From positions 30,903,580 to 30,967,579 of the forward strand of contig CM052355.1 in the NCBI GenBank assembly GCA_028551475.1: DNA of 64,000 nt, in the 5' to 3' direction. Numbering within the stretch: position 1 is the first letter of the stretch; every line of letters starts with the position of its first letter. The DNA comes from Casuarina equisetifolia (lineage: Eukaryota > Streptophyta > Magnoliopsida > Fagales > Casuarinaceae). Under the pieces are notes generated by a model. The model was not told where the DNA came from, searched no databases, and saw only the letters and a list, made by a program, of their open reading frames with translations. The position numbers and the translations under genes were made by a program. Positions 47,065-58,961 of the stretch are shown here, piece by piece.

Positions 47065-47555
47065 TCCTCCCCTCTAGCAAGCTAACACAATCTACATCAG
47101 CAAGGCTAGATTAGAAAGTGTCAAAACCAACTTATATTACGCTTAAAACATATAAAATCATAGACTAGAATGTTCTATATTAAAAAATGCACATGTTGGT
47201 CTAAATCACATTGAATTTGAACATCGTATATGCCTTTACATGCCACTACAAGCTTTCTAGTCAACTTGGTTGATTGTTGACCAAATGGGTTAACTGTTGA
47301 CCGTTGACTAGTTTGGGTTTATTGAATTGGGTTTGACCAAATAGGTTAAGCCAAGCTAACCCATATGTGCTGGATTATGACTCGTGTAGGTTGAACCTAT
47401 TGGTGCAAGTGGGCCGAGTTAGCTTACACAAATGGGCTGGATTGGCCTAACCTAAATGGGCCAGACTAGCCTAACTTGAATGGACTGAATTGGCCTAATC
47501 TAGATGGGCCAGGCCAACTCAACTAGGCCATGCCTAGTTGCCCAATTCTATGAAA
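47065..47555 (-). mobile_element. Truncated third internal region
   Basis: Continues as in the other internal copies through the GGCC tandem units, then stops abruptly at about 47555 (CCTAGTTGCCCA) and turns into unrelated sequence. The PBS side and the LTR that should follow are missing. Confidence 0.7.
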
Positions 47556-49599
47556 AATTTGAGAATCAATAACTAGCATTGCAAATTATAGCATCCTTTC
47601 AAGAGCCTTTTTCGTGAATTTTAGTAGCATTTGTCTTTTATTTCTCCAGTAATTTTTGTCCTAATATAGTGAAGCTCATAATCCAAAACAGAGTTATCCT
47701 AAAAAATTTAACTTAAAATAGAAGTCTATTGAAATGCAAGATAGGTGGTCCAAAACACACAAAGTTAAAAAAAATAACTTATGTGATTAAAGCTTGGGTG
47801 CCATATGGAGTCTATTGAAGTGGAAGAACAAAATTTGGTTTAACTACAACTTTAAGGGTTAGTAAAGCTGTACTAGTTTACATTTGGTCTGTAATTACTT
47901 CTTCATAAATCTAGAACCTCTATGCTATGTTTTCCACCATTAATTTAGTATTTTTGTCTTTTATTGCAATTAAGTTTTGCTCTGGATTCAATTCTTCAAA
48001 ATAGATATTTTACGGATATACTTAGACATGATCTATCTATCCATCAAAGGAATATTATAGTTTAGTCTTTGGTTTGGATTAAGTTTATGTTTGCTTCACT
48101 AAGGATTTGTAAATTCATCTTGGCTGAGCCACATTTTGTTAATGGAACTTGTAGATTAAAGGAATTTATTCACACATCCAACATTAGAGAATTCAATAGA
48201 TGCATCTAGCTTCTATTTGCTTTCCTTGGTTAATTCAATACTAGAAGATGTCTAAATATTTATACATGGTAAAATAAATAATATTCCTTAGTGTGATTTT
48301 GAAACTAAGTAGACAGGAACATTCTAAGACTTTGACATCGATTGAAAACTTTAAAAGGACCCAACATAAGCTCACAAACCTTATATAAAAGTATACTGTG
48401 AGTATAGAACTTAGTCTAGTTGACTTATGTATTATATTGTTTAGTGAATTTTTAGGATGAGATTGTTGACTTCATAAAACTCAACCCTAGATAGCAATTA
48501 CATGATTAGAACCCTGATATTACAAAGTCTTGAAATTACTTCATTTTGTTTGCCTTAATCCTATGGCCTTATTTTATGATTAAAAGTTGTGTTTATGATT
48601 TTTCTAATTGCTGCACATATGATCCACATAATAATGTTTTAGATGATGCATTATTGTTTATGGTCCATTTGATGGATTATCTAGTTGTACATAATCTAAT
48701 GCATTCCATCTTGATTGGATTAGTGCCTACTCAAGTTGTGTTGTGCCATATGATGGTCCAATATATCCTTGTTTCCCTAGTACAATATATGTATTAAGGT
48801 CAACCCTATAATGTTAGAAAGAGTTATCCTAAATGAAGGGAAAAGCTTTTAAACAAGTCTTTAGAACTGGAGAGGATACTCGTCAGAAGAAGTAAAAGAT
48901 CCATATGGGGTCTTACACAGCCAAGGTTATAGTGTTTGTCTAATGTGGCAGAGGAGGATTCTATGTGATGTTTATATTTTTGCATAGGTAGCCTTTTGCG
49001 CTTTACATGGATGGGCCTCTGATGTATTTGTTTATATAGGATTTTTTGCAACAACTAGTAATGCTCTTTCTTAACCAAGATGCACAACAAAGAGGGATCA
49101 AAGCTAAATCTATACATGGTCAAAGGATCCATGCTGGACTTTCAAAGAAAAATATGGGCATGTTGAGTGAACCTTTGGATTTAGTGTTATTTCATAACAA
49201 AGACAAGTTGATGTCGATGTTAGTTCAATGCTTTTTTCTGCATAAATTTTCATTAAAATGAATGACTCCGAAACATTGACATGATTTATCTGGTATGTTG
49301 ATTGGTTCAAAAAAGTAGTTTATGCTTTGTAAAATTTGCACCTTGAGAGAGCTCCTGATTGGATAATCTTGTCTCGCACTTTGGTGGTACTGGTGGAGGT
49401 TATTCTTTGTCCTTTTGCTTTCTAGTAATAATTGCAACTATTGTTTCTGCCACTAGTATTCTTTGGTGATTTTTAGTTTTATGAACTTGTACCTTGTGCA
49501 GAACTTACAAACGTTTTAAGAGAATGCTCCATTTCCCAATCTGTACACCTCTTGTTTGGGGAGCAATGGAAAGTTATGCATGGAAAGTTATGGTGCATT
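47556..49599. other. Region upstream of the midasin relic, no firm gene
   Basis: Contains the repeat shared with 29568 (at 47811-47870). Parts of 48830-49200 look like decayed coding sequence (GEDTRQKK, GSYTAKV, ALHGWASD in different + frames) and may be earlier midasin exons, but I cannot confirm it. A local duplication of CTCTTGTTT..GGAGCAATGG occurs at 49549 and 49602. Confidence 0.35.
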
Positions 49600-52500
49600 G
49601 CTCCTCTTGTTTAAGGAGCAATGGAAAGTTGTGTGGTGCACAATTGAGAAAATATATAGAAATGTAATGCATTATGATGATATATGGAAGCAAACAAGCA
49701 AGAGTCTAGGGAAGAGAAGGTCCTTTTTCGAGCTTCTAAAGTTGTTAGAAAGTAGTGGATTGTCTAGGCACAAGTCAGTATATATGGAGGTAATATGAAT
49801 TTATGCTAGAATATTAGTTGTTTTGTAATCTATAATTTAGATTCTTTATATTATCTTGTTTCAGAAGCTAAATATTTGTTTCTTAGGTTGTTCTTTGTAG
49901 GATCATTATAAATCTTGGTGGTTCCTTGAGCCGTCATATGTTATGTAACATCTGCTACTAACACAAAATAGATTGGCTTTTGGAGCTCCTAATGTTGTTG
50001 CCATATGTGAATTACGAAGTTTTTTCCAGGTGATATTTTAGTTCCTAAATGGAAAGTGGCCAATGAGAACTATTTTAAAAGCATAGCATTAGTGTTGCTT
50101 CTTTAGCAAACTTGCATGAACTCCCACAAAGACATTAGTCGTGAACAGGTTGGTATGGACCTTTTATTATTTAAGTTAGATTAATTATAAAGTGATTGTC
50201 TCATTCCCGCCCCCCCCTCTAAGTTAGGATTTTAGGTTGTATTGCCAAATTGATCCAAACCCTTTTTTTTTTGTGTATTCTGCTTGACAAGCAAATCTTG
50301 ATTGATATAGCTACTAGACTAAATTTCAATTCTATAATTTGTTTGATTTTGCAATGAGTTTGTAATTTATTGTTTAGGATCATGTAATGAAGCCACATTA
50401 TATTGTTTCTTTGGTTGGGCAATCCTTGCTTAGATGGTTTAAGTGCAATTGGCTATGCATTTGTCTATTTTAATGTAATTGATTTCAACCCCCATACAGG
50501 TTAATAGGTCCACTACTTTTGTCAACCAGCTAATTGATATCCAATAGCAACAACAGATTGTTTCCAATGATTTTGCTAAGCAATTGAAGCACTTGAGAGC
50601 ATACAAATCTACATTGGAACATGACTATCCAAATTCCCCATCTAGTGATATTAAAACTGTTGATTTGTGCTCTCTTCTCAAAACCAACACGCCACCTTCA
50701 AATGCATGTGGCAGTAGAAGGTAATTTCTCATCCAAGCATCTCATGTGCTATTTATGTTCTTTAAGCCTTGTTTTTGGCTAAACATTATAAAAAAGAAAA
50801 GTTGTTGATATTTTATTCCACCTTGCTTCTGGGCTTCATGTCATAAATTTTCATTGCAATAACTCTTAGATGATTTGTGCACCATGCTAAATATGTTTGA
50901 AATTACGCATTTGGACTCTTGTGAGATAGTCAAAGTTGCAGTAAGTGGTGTTCTTGCTTTATTGCGAAGTCTTTTCAAAATTTTCTGAAATTTAAAGTGT
51001 AGAATTTTTGCTCCTCATTATGTTCTATTTTGAACATGATATTTCTTGCACTTCATTGGTGATAACTCTGTAACAGAAATTGCTAGATTACTACCTTCTT
51101 GGCCAAAATAAAGGAATAAAAGTACTAGTTGTTTCTTTATACTATTTTGTTGTCACAAAACAAATGAAACAACTTGTTTCTAAGAACTTCTAGGCCATAA
51201 AGGAGTTTGAGGAGCGTCTCTTAGCTTTCTATGGGCAAGAAGTCCATACAAGCTCAGTTATAGAGGTTTTGCTTAGTCATTTTGAAGAATTATTTGATAA
51301 GGTGTCTATCTCTTTGTTTTTTCCCCTACATGGTTTTGGTCATTCTTTTTACAATTACTATTGCTTATTGCTTGATCTTTAAGCCTATTTTTATTTGGTG
51401 TGTCTTTCTAATGTCACTAGTATGATGAATGAGTTCTTTGAAGATAGAATCGATGTTAACTGTTAAATATCCATATTGTCTAAGATTTTGTCAATCCAAC
51501 TGTCTAATGGAGAATCTATATATGCCACTTGTTAAACTTTTACAGGGGAAATTAGTGGAGGAGGAGTTTAATTCACAGATTTCAACCAATGAACATAGTA
51601 ACAGCAATTGTTTTAAGTTTGATGAAACCCTTAACAGTACTTTCCAACATGTCATGGATACATTAAAGAAATTAGTTTCATCCAGTACTAGTCATAACCT
51701 TCTATTAAAGTTAGCAAAGAACATTATCTCATGGAAATTTGTGTTTGATTCACTTGTAACAAATCTAAGATTGGATTTGTTATGTGAAAAGATCCTCAAA
51801 ACTATTGTTTATGCAGTGAGTTCTATGTTGTATTCTTTGACTAAGTGTTTTACTGTTGTGGTATGAATACACAATCTTTATTCATTTGACATGCTATGCT
51901 TAGGAATAACTACTAGGTCATTCTGGCAAAGATAGTAGCAATGCTATTGAAATTGGGGTGCAATTTAAGTATCTACATGTACTTCTAAGTTTAATTTTGG
52001 ATTTTGATGATGCTCTCTTGCAAGAGCTGTTAGCTATGTGTAGAACAATAAGATTACCTTTACACTTCAACTGCATAAATCTCATTTTAATTAAATGTAA
52101 AACCTTTTTGTAAGGAACTCCAAATTTTATAATCCACTTGACTCAAAAATGTATCTTGCCATGCAGCTTTCTGTGATGACCTATGTACTTGTAAATGTTT
52201 TGGCTTCTTTATTTTTCAAAAGGAATGGCATCATCACTGAAGATCAAATGGATGATGCTACTTATGATAAATCACAAGATGCAAGTGGAACAAGTATGGG
52301 GGAGGGTGTCAAAAAGAATGATGTCAGTGATTAGATAACTAATGAAGATTAATTGGTTGGTGCTTTGGAAAAGGTAAGAATGTTGAAGCATATTTGACTT
52401 TTGATAATTCGAATTGCTATCTCTTTCTAAAGGTTTAATGCTTCAAATATGTCATTCATATAATTTTGTTTAATTAAATATTTTTGTAGCCAAGTGAAGA

Positions 52501-52764
52501 ACAAGGTGCCTTAAATGAAGTCCCTTGTAAGAATGATAAAGGTATTAAGATGGAACAAGACTTTGTTGTTGATACATACAGTGTTAACAAGGACTTGGAA
52601 GAGTATAATAATGAAGACGGTAAGGATGAGCAGTTATAGTCTGCGATAGAGGAAACTAAAACTAATGGGGAAGTAATGGATGAGAAACTGTTCAACAAGG
52701 ATGAAGATGAAAATCAAGCAAGGCAAATGAGAAGTATGAATCTGGATCTTCTGGCAGGGATCAG
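49600..52764 (+). pseudogene. MDN1: Midasin (MDN1) C-terminal half, 5' part of pseudogene with introns
   Basis: Midasin is the giant AAA ATPase that removes assembly factors from pre-60S ribosomes. Recognisable exons, with splice sites where seen: 49600-49789 (QWKVVWCTIEKIY, SSGLSRHKS, donor GTAATA); 50500-50720 (VNRSTTFVNQLIDIQ); 50870-50940; 51194-51301 (KEFEERLLAFYGQEV); 51546-51815 (KLVEEEFN, FDETLNSTFQHVMDTLK); about 51912-52049 (LHVLLSLILDFDDALLQEL); 52167-52373; 52490-52764 (PSEEQGALNEVPCKND, the acidic D/E-rich region). Introns are kept, so it is an unprocessed copy. Stops interrupt the exons (for example TAG 52332-52334 and TAA shortly after). The AAA motor region is not in the window. 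Confidence 0.82.
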
Positions 52765-53027
52765 TGTTACAACATAATGTATTTACCTTTATTTTATTGT
52801 ATTTATTTTATTCTAGACGAGTTGGCCTTTAGCTAGTTGGGCCTTTAGTTTAGGTTTTTCTTATTTGGCTTGAGCCTTTTGTGAAGGCTGTGTAGTGTTG
52901 CCCTAATCAGGTTTTACCCTAGCTATATATCTTTGCTTTTCTTGTAATTATCTAATTAAGCAAGTAATTGAGGTATCTTCGATTCCATCAGATTGATGCA
53001 TTCTCAGTCGTGTTTCCAATTCTAAGA
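52765..53027 (+). repeat. 5' LTR of the copia element (263 bp)
   Basis: Starts TGTTACAACATAATG and ends TTCTAAGA, abutting the primer site. TATA-like CTATATATC lies near 52922. The usual CA end is AAGA in both LTRs. Confidence 0.88.
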
Positions 53028-53040
53028 TGGTATCAAGAGC
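53028..53040 (+). other. Primer-binding site, initiator Met tRNA
   Basis: TGGTATCAAGAGC immediately follows the 5' LTR; the consensus for copia is TGGTATCAGAGC. Confidence 0.85.
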
Positions 53041-53364
53041 TAGTTTGAGTTCTAATTAATTTGGTACGTTTCTATATCAATTTGTCCTTTTTTTTTTATC
53101 TCTCAGTTCTTTTCTCTTTAAAACTACAATGATATCTTTTGCTCCGTGTTCGTTGAGTAAAGGGTTTGTATTCTGATCCCTTTTCTCAATCACATTTGTC
53201 TTTTTTTCGAATTTCCATTTTGCTTTTTAGAATTCCGATTTGTTTTTCTAGATTTTCATTTGGTTCTCTTATTCTTCTTGTTCTTCGTCTGTTCTTCATC
53301 TGTTTTTCATCTTTTGCTGCTTGATCCATTCTCGTTATGTCTCATTTGTGAAATCATGTTTTAA

Positions 53365-53865
53365 TATGGTGCGTTTTGGTTTTGGTTTGGTCTTTATGCA
53401 TCATTTCATTTAGTAGTCGAGGTCAGATTACATTTCTAATCCCGCATGGTGCATTTTTTGCTACTTTATCTGCACCGTTTCATTTAAGTCTGGAATAATT
53501 ACATTCCTACCCTCTAGACGATGTGTTTTATTTTCCTACAAGCTTTGTTTCATTTAATTTTGTGAAATTCCTTTCTTGTCTCTAGACGATGCGTTTTGTC
53601 TATTTGCACCATTCCACTTAAGTTTGACATAATTACATTTCCTACCCTTCCGACGATGCGTTTTGCTCCCTACACACACCATTTCATTTACATTTCTTAT
53701 AATTCCTTTCTTATCCCTAGATGGTGCGTTTTGCTCCCAACATGCACCATTTCATTTACATTTCTTATAATTCCCTTTTTGTCCCTAGACAGTGCATTTT
53801 AACCCTACGCACTATGTCACTTAAGTTAGGGGCAAAATTATATCTTTGCCCTTGATTATCCATCA
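53365..53865 (+). repeat. Seven ~70-bp tandem units in the copia leader
   Basis: Units begin with G(A/G)TGCGTTTTG-like words near 53368, 53447, 53519, 53586, 53653, 53723 and 53791, and each contains a CACC.TTTCATTTA word followed by an ATAATT(A/C)C word. They lie in the untranslated leader between PBS and gag. Confidence 0.8.
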
Positions 53866-54024
53866 CCACGATTCGGGTCCTGTAATTTGGATCCCTACCT
53901 ACGTATTCTTTCTTCAAGTTGTGCCGTCATGGCAAAAACTCAATTCTAGCCTTTACCGTCGTCATTTCTGCCTCCACTCTCCAATGAACCGCCCTCCGGC
54001 GATTCGTCTACCGTGTCTGTTGCC

Positions 54025-54965
54025 ATGGATGGAAAAACTACTTCCTCTGACACTTCTAATGGAAAATCTACTTCCTTTATCACTCCCGGTTTCTTAGAAC
54101 CAACTAACCCAATATTGTTAGCCACCGGTGATGTTTCTACTACTATTCTTGTCCCTCAGCTCCTTACTGGTTCGGGTGACTATCCTCTATGGAAGCGAAA
54201 AATGCAAATCGCTCTCAGTTCTCAGGATAAATTAGCTTTGGTCTATAGGACTTTATCTCGACCTGATGATGTTGTGAGGGGGAGTCATTGGGATGAGTGC
54301 AATTTGGTGGTTTTGTCTTGGTTGATGAATTTTGTTTCGGCAAAAATCGGCAATGCTGTTTCTCTTTGTGATATTGCTTCTGAGGCTTGGAAAATATTGG
54401 AAACTTGGTATTCCAAGATTACTAGAACATGGTGATATGATTTGGAACAACAACTTGGAGAAGTCAAACAACAGCCTAATGAACCAATAGCCAAGTACTT
54501 TGCTCAGCTATCTGACTTGTGGGCAGAATTAGATAAATGTCTGCCAATAATGAAGTGCAAGTGTACTAATTGCACTTGTGATTTTTTGGGTTTAATGGCT
54601 ATTGAAAAGGAATTTGGTCGTGTCATGTGTTTTCTATTTGGGCTTCAACCTATCTAAGCCACTATTCGCAGTAACATTACTTCATGGAGTCCTATTCCTC
54701 TCTTGATAAGGTCTTTTCCTTAGTATCTAGTAGGAACATCAGCACCATTTGCAAGTTGACAATGGCAAACTAGAGTTAGCTGCCTTCGCTGTACAATCCC
54801 CTTGTATCCTTCTAAGGGGTTTTGGGACCACTTAGCAAGATCATCCATCTACTACTCTGGGACTTTTAAAGGCCCCTTCTAGTGTTGGCTCTTGGGCAAG
54901 GATCCTCTTGATTCTTTTGTGAGCATTGTTGTCAACAAGGACATACCAAGGATAGGTGTTTTTTG
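54025..54965 (+). pseudogene. copia gag relic with CCHC zinc knuckle
   Basis: From the ATG at 54025, the frame has the gag-like QLLTGSGDYPLWKRKMQIAL, then AWKILETWYSK, and after a TGA at 54433-54435 LEQQLGEVKQQPNEPIAKYF, the retrotransposon UBN2/gag region. A zinc knuckle CEHCCQQGHTKDRC (CX2CX4HX4C) is encoded at 54918-54959, in another frame from the ATG part. Gag forms the particle and binds RNA. Broken by a stop and frameshifts. Confidence 0.85.
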
Positions 54966-55689
54966 TTGGTTGGGTTTCCTAACAAGACCAAGACTTAAAA
55001 GAAGAAGGGAGGCAACATCCGCTCCGCACATGATGTTACTGCAAGCTCTAGATATTAGTCATCATCTCCTGTGAGCAGTGCAGTTTCAGTCCAGCCCACT
55101 AGCAGTCCTAACTAGTCCTCACACCTTAGCAGTATTAGTAGGCAGTTTAACTCCTCAGCCGCTTTGGGCCTACTAAGCCCATGACCAACTTTGTAGGTAT
55201 GGTTTCTTCCTTACAAACTTCACCTTTATCTAATTGGCTTATTGATTCAAGGATAAGCAACCATATTACGTGTGACCTCACATGTATAGAGGACATTTGA
55301 TCATACACCTCAAACCCTATTTGGGTTAAATTGTCTAATAATAGTAGTGTGGCTATCACCCACATTGGGACTATTGTATCTCCTCATCTGTCATTTTTTA
55401 CGACGTCTTACATGTTCCTTCCTTTAAATGTAAACTTTAATTGGTTACTAAGTTTACTTTTGATAGTTCTTGTCAAGCCACCTTTTACCCATATTTTTGT
55501 TTCTTCTAGGACCGTTTGACCGGGACAGTACTAAGGCTAGGTAGGGCTGAGTGTCATCTCTATCATCTAGTGTCCCCTGACGAATGCCACAACGGATATT
55601 TTTTCGACAATTCTTAAAACTTTTGAATGGAATGCCGTTAACGGGCTAATGTTTGTATGAACACTATGTTTAAGAACCATGTTTTGAAT

Positions 55690-56560
55690 AATAAGCAAAT
55701 GCTATGGCATCGTTGTTTTGGACACTTGTCTTGTTATGCATCTTCTGAAGTTTTTTGTCAATTTGTTCTTTAGCCAAACAAACTCGTCTCTCGTTTCCAT
55801 CTCGCACTTCAAGTACGACCTCCATTTTTGAGTTAGTGCATGTTGACATATGGGGTCCACATTAGACTCCTAATCATGATGGGTCACATTATTTCCTAAC
55901 CATTGTGGATGATTTCTCTCGTGGCACATGGGTCTACCTCTTATGTTCTAAAAATCAAGCCTTCCTTTTTATTCGTTCATTTTTTTCTAAGGTCAAAACC
56001 TAGTTTAACACTCACATTTATCGGTTGCATTCCAACAATGGATCTAAGTTCTTTAGTCATGAGTGTACCTTATTCCTTCATCTTTGGGGTGTTCACCACG
56101 AGAGTTCATGTGTTTATATTCCCTAACAAAATGGTGTAGTTGAATACAAACATTATCATATCTTTGATATGGTACAAGCTTTGTACTTTTAGGTTGATAT
56201 TCCTAATCGTTATTGAGGTAAGTGTGTCTTGATTGCCACTTATATTATTAACCGTCTTCTTACTCTTATTTTAGATAGGAAAACTCATTTTGATATCCTC
56301 TTTGGTAAATCTCCATATACATCACATCTTTGGGTTTTTAGGTATTTATGTTATGCCACGGTCGTTTTGCGTGATGACAAATTCGCTCCCCTAGCTAAAA
56401 CATGTGTTTTTATAGGTTATCCTTCCTCCCAAAAGGGTTATCATGTCCTTGATCTTACCATCCGCACTTTCTCCACTATTATAGATGTTGTGTTTCATGA
56501 GTTAGTTTTCCCCTTCACTCTGTCTCAGTCTCCTCCTGTTCCTCTAGTCATCATAAACTA
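55690..56560 (+). pseudogene. copia integrase relic
   Basis: GAG-pre-integrase WHRCFGHLSC near 55708 is followed by LVHVDIWGP (first catalytic Asp, about 55845), SNNGSKFF (second catalytic Asp changed to Asn, about 56036) and QNGVVEYKH (catalytic Glu, about 56140). The C-terminal IATYIINRL...YLCYATVV block is open at 56229-56561. Several stops lie between. Confidence 0.88.
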
Positions 56561-56724
56561 GTCCTTTGTACCTTTGGATCCTGATCCCTATTCTCCCTCG
56601 ACCGAGTTTGATTCTGCCATCCCTACCTCTTTACCCTTTGATGTTCTAATCATGTCATCATCCTCTTTACCACCTAAGGGTTCATCTCCACTTTCCTTTC
56701 CTTCTATTGTCCCTTTCAATTCAC

Positions 56725-56900
56725 CCACTGTGAATCCTTTCATTATGGATTCACCCACTATGAATCCTTCCATTATGGATTCACCTATTGCGGATCCCTC
56801 CTCTATGGATCTACCCATTGTGGATTCCTCCTCTATGGATTCACCCACTATGAATCCTTCCATTATGGATCCACCCACTGTGGATCCCTCCTCTACAATA
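56725..56900 (+). repeat. 27-bp minisatellite in the integrase-RT linker
   Basis: A unit encoding about nine residues (MDSPTMNPS type, period 27 bp) is repeated about six times with variation (I-MD-P-V-PS). It stays in frame within the open stretch 56574-57029. Confidence 0.8.
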
Positions 56901-57129
56901 GTCCTTGTGCTCCCTACCCCTAATGCCCAACGTTCCCAACAGGTCTCCAAACCTCTTATATGGACCCAAGATTATCATTGTAACTACATAGCTTCCAACG
57001 CCGTTGGGCACTTTCCCATCGGTCCTTGAGACATTCCTTATTCTATTTCCTAATTTGTGACCCTTGACAATCTCTCCCTTTGCCATTGAGCCTTTATTGC
57101 CTCTATCTCATCTATTCGTGAGCCACGTT

Positions 57130-58640
57130 ACTATCATGAGGCAATTCGAGATCCTTGATGCGTTGATGTTATGACCAATGAACTCCATGCATTAGTGAGA
57201 AACCAGACATGGACATTGGTTGATCTTCCTATTGGTCTTAAGCCGATTGGATGCAAGTGAGTTTATAAGATGAAATACTGTGTTGATGGTTCCATTGAGA
57301 GATATAAAGCGTGCCTTGTCGTTAAGGGCTTCACTCAATGCTATGGGATTGACTACAAGGAGACTTTTTCCCCTGTGGCCAAGATGGTGACTATTTGCTA
57401 TATATCATGGCATTGACATCTATGTTTTGTTGGCCCCTCCATCAAATGGACATCCATAATGCCTTCCTCCACGGTGACTTACATGAGAAGGTATACACGT
57501 CCTTACCTTCAAGGATTTCTTCTTCCACTGTTGGCCCACCAAAGGTTGGCCACCTTTTCAAGTCCATCTATGGACCCAAGTAGGCTTTTCGACAATGGTA
57601 TGCCAAATTTACTACTACTCTACTTAAGGTTGGTTTTAAGCAATCTTGGCATGACTATGCTCTGTTTACCCTTCAACGTGGCTCCACTGTGATTGCTATT
57701 TTGATCTAAGTCGATGATATGCTTCTCACTGGCAATAGTGAGGAGGTCATCGCTCAAGTTAAGTCTCATCTCTGTTCTCGATTTCACATGAAGGATTTGG
57801 GGCAAGCAAAATTTTTCCTTGGCATCGAGATTGCACACTTTGAGAGTGGTATATGTCTCAATCAACGCAAATATGCCTTAGAGTTAATCTCTGAAGCCAA
57901 GTTTTCTAGTGCTCGACCCTGCAAGATTCTCATGGATCAGAACTTGAAGATCACTTCCTTGGAATATGATGCCAGTGCACTCGTTCCCATTAATGACCCT
58001 TCTTTGGCTAATTTTGCCTCTTATCAGCGTCTTCTTGGGTGCTTGATCTACCTCACTCATACTCTCCCTGACATCAACTATTTTGTCCAAATCCTCAGTT
58101 AATTAATGCACTCCCCAAAAACTTCACATATGGAAATGGCCTTGAAAATTGTTAAATACTTGAAAGGCACCCCTGGACTTAGTCTTTTTATGCCTTCTCA
58201 TAAGGATTTTCAATTGACTAGTTTTTGTGACTTTGATTGGGCAATTTGCCCCATGTCTTGACGACCTCTTATTGGTTTTTACATCAAGTTGGGGGGCTCT
58301 TTGATCTCTTGGAAGACCAAGAAACAAGCCACATTTTCCCGCTCCTCTTTAGAAGTAGAGTATAAAGCTATGGCCATTGCTATTTGTGAAATTGTTTGGT
58401 TCCATGGGCATCTTGGTGACTAATGGGTCTTTGTTCCTTGACCTATCCCTTTGTACTGTGACGAAGCACCCATACACATTGCAAGTAATCCCATCTTCCA
58501 TGAGCATACCAAGCATATTGAGATCAACTGTCATTTCATTTATAAGTTACAACAACAGGATTTGATTCAGCCTCGTAGCATTTGCACCCACGAGCAACCT
58601 GTGGATTTGTTAACTAAGGCTTTAGGTAGTCAACAACATG
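57130..58640 (+). pseudogene. copia reverse transcriptase and RNase H relic
   Basis: RT start NQTWTLVDLPIG and [17 protein letters not shown] with [12 protein letters not shown] near 57200-57390, then frameshifts. The catalytic box reads stop-VDD (TAA in place of the usual Tyr of YVDD, near 57708). SRFHMKDLGQAKFFLGIEI follows at 57777. RNase H has [20 protein letters not shown] near 58313-58370 and HIEINCHFI near 58513. Confidence 0.9.
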
Positions 58641-58690
58641 TTATCTTCTTTGCAAGCTTCGTGTATTTGATTTGTACAAATCACCAGCTT

Positions 58691-58697
58691 AAGGGGG
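58691..58697 (+). other. Polypurine tract
   Basis: AAGGGGG directly precedes the 3' LTR start TGTTGCAATAT. Confidence 0.8.
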
Positions 58698-58956
58698 TGT
58701 TGCAATATAATGCATTTACCTGTATTTTATTGTAATTATTTTATTCTAGTTGGGTCGGCCTTTACTAGTTAGGCCTTTAGTTTAGGTTTCTCTTATTGGG
58801 CTTTGAGCCTTTTGTGAGGCCCATGTAGCGTTGCCATAATTGGGTTTTGCCCTAGCTGTATATCTTTGTTTTTCTTGTAATTATCTAATTAAGTAATTAA
58901 GGTATCTTCAATTCCACCAAATTGATGCGTTCTCAGTTGTGTTTCCAATTCTAAGA
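58698..58956 (+). repeat. 3' LTR of the copia element (259 bp)
   Basis: Collinear with the 5' LTR and ending in the same TTCCAATTCTAAGA. It lacks four bases near 58888 and has roughly 30 substitutions. Right TSD ATTAG lies at 58957-58961. Confidence 0.88.
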
Positions 58957-58961
58957 ATTAG

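Larger units (their letters stand above)
52765..58956 (+). mobile_element. Degenerate full-length Ty1/copia element inserted in midasin exon
   Basis: About 6.2 kb, in the order LTR, Met-tRNA PBS, repeat-bearing leader, gag with zinc knuckle, integrase, reverse transcriptase, RNase H, PPT, LTR. Integrase before reverse transcriptase defines copia. ATCAG before the left LTR and ATTAG after the right LTR are a 5-bp TSD with one change. The two LTRs differ at roughly 30 of 260 positions by hand count, and all domains have stops or frameshifts, so the element is old and inactive. Confidence 0.93.

Noticed and set aside
42160..47560. CRISPR-like or satellite array because of regular repeats
   Set aside because: The spacing is explained by alternating LTR and internal regions with PBS and PPT; the short units inside are degenerate and not separated by unique spacers.
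51429..51545. N-terminal 39 codons of the frame at 51429 as midasin coding sequence
   Set aside because: A TTTTACAG acceptor at 51545 precedes the part that looks like midasin; the earlier codons look like intron.
56588..57086. Minus frames of 120 and 81 codons rich in G, E and S
   Set aside because: They are the antisense of the 27-bp minisatellite in the copia linker.
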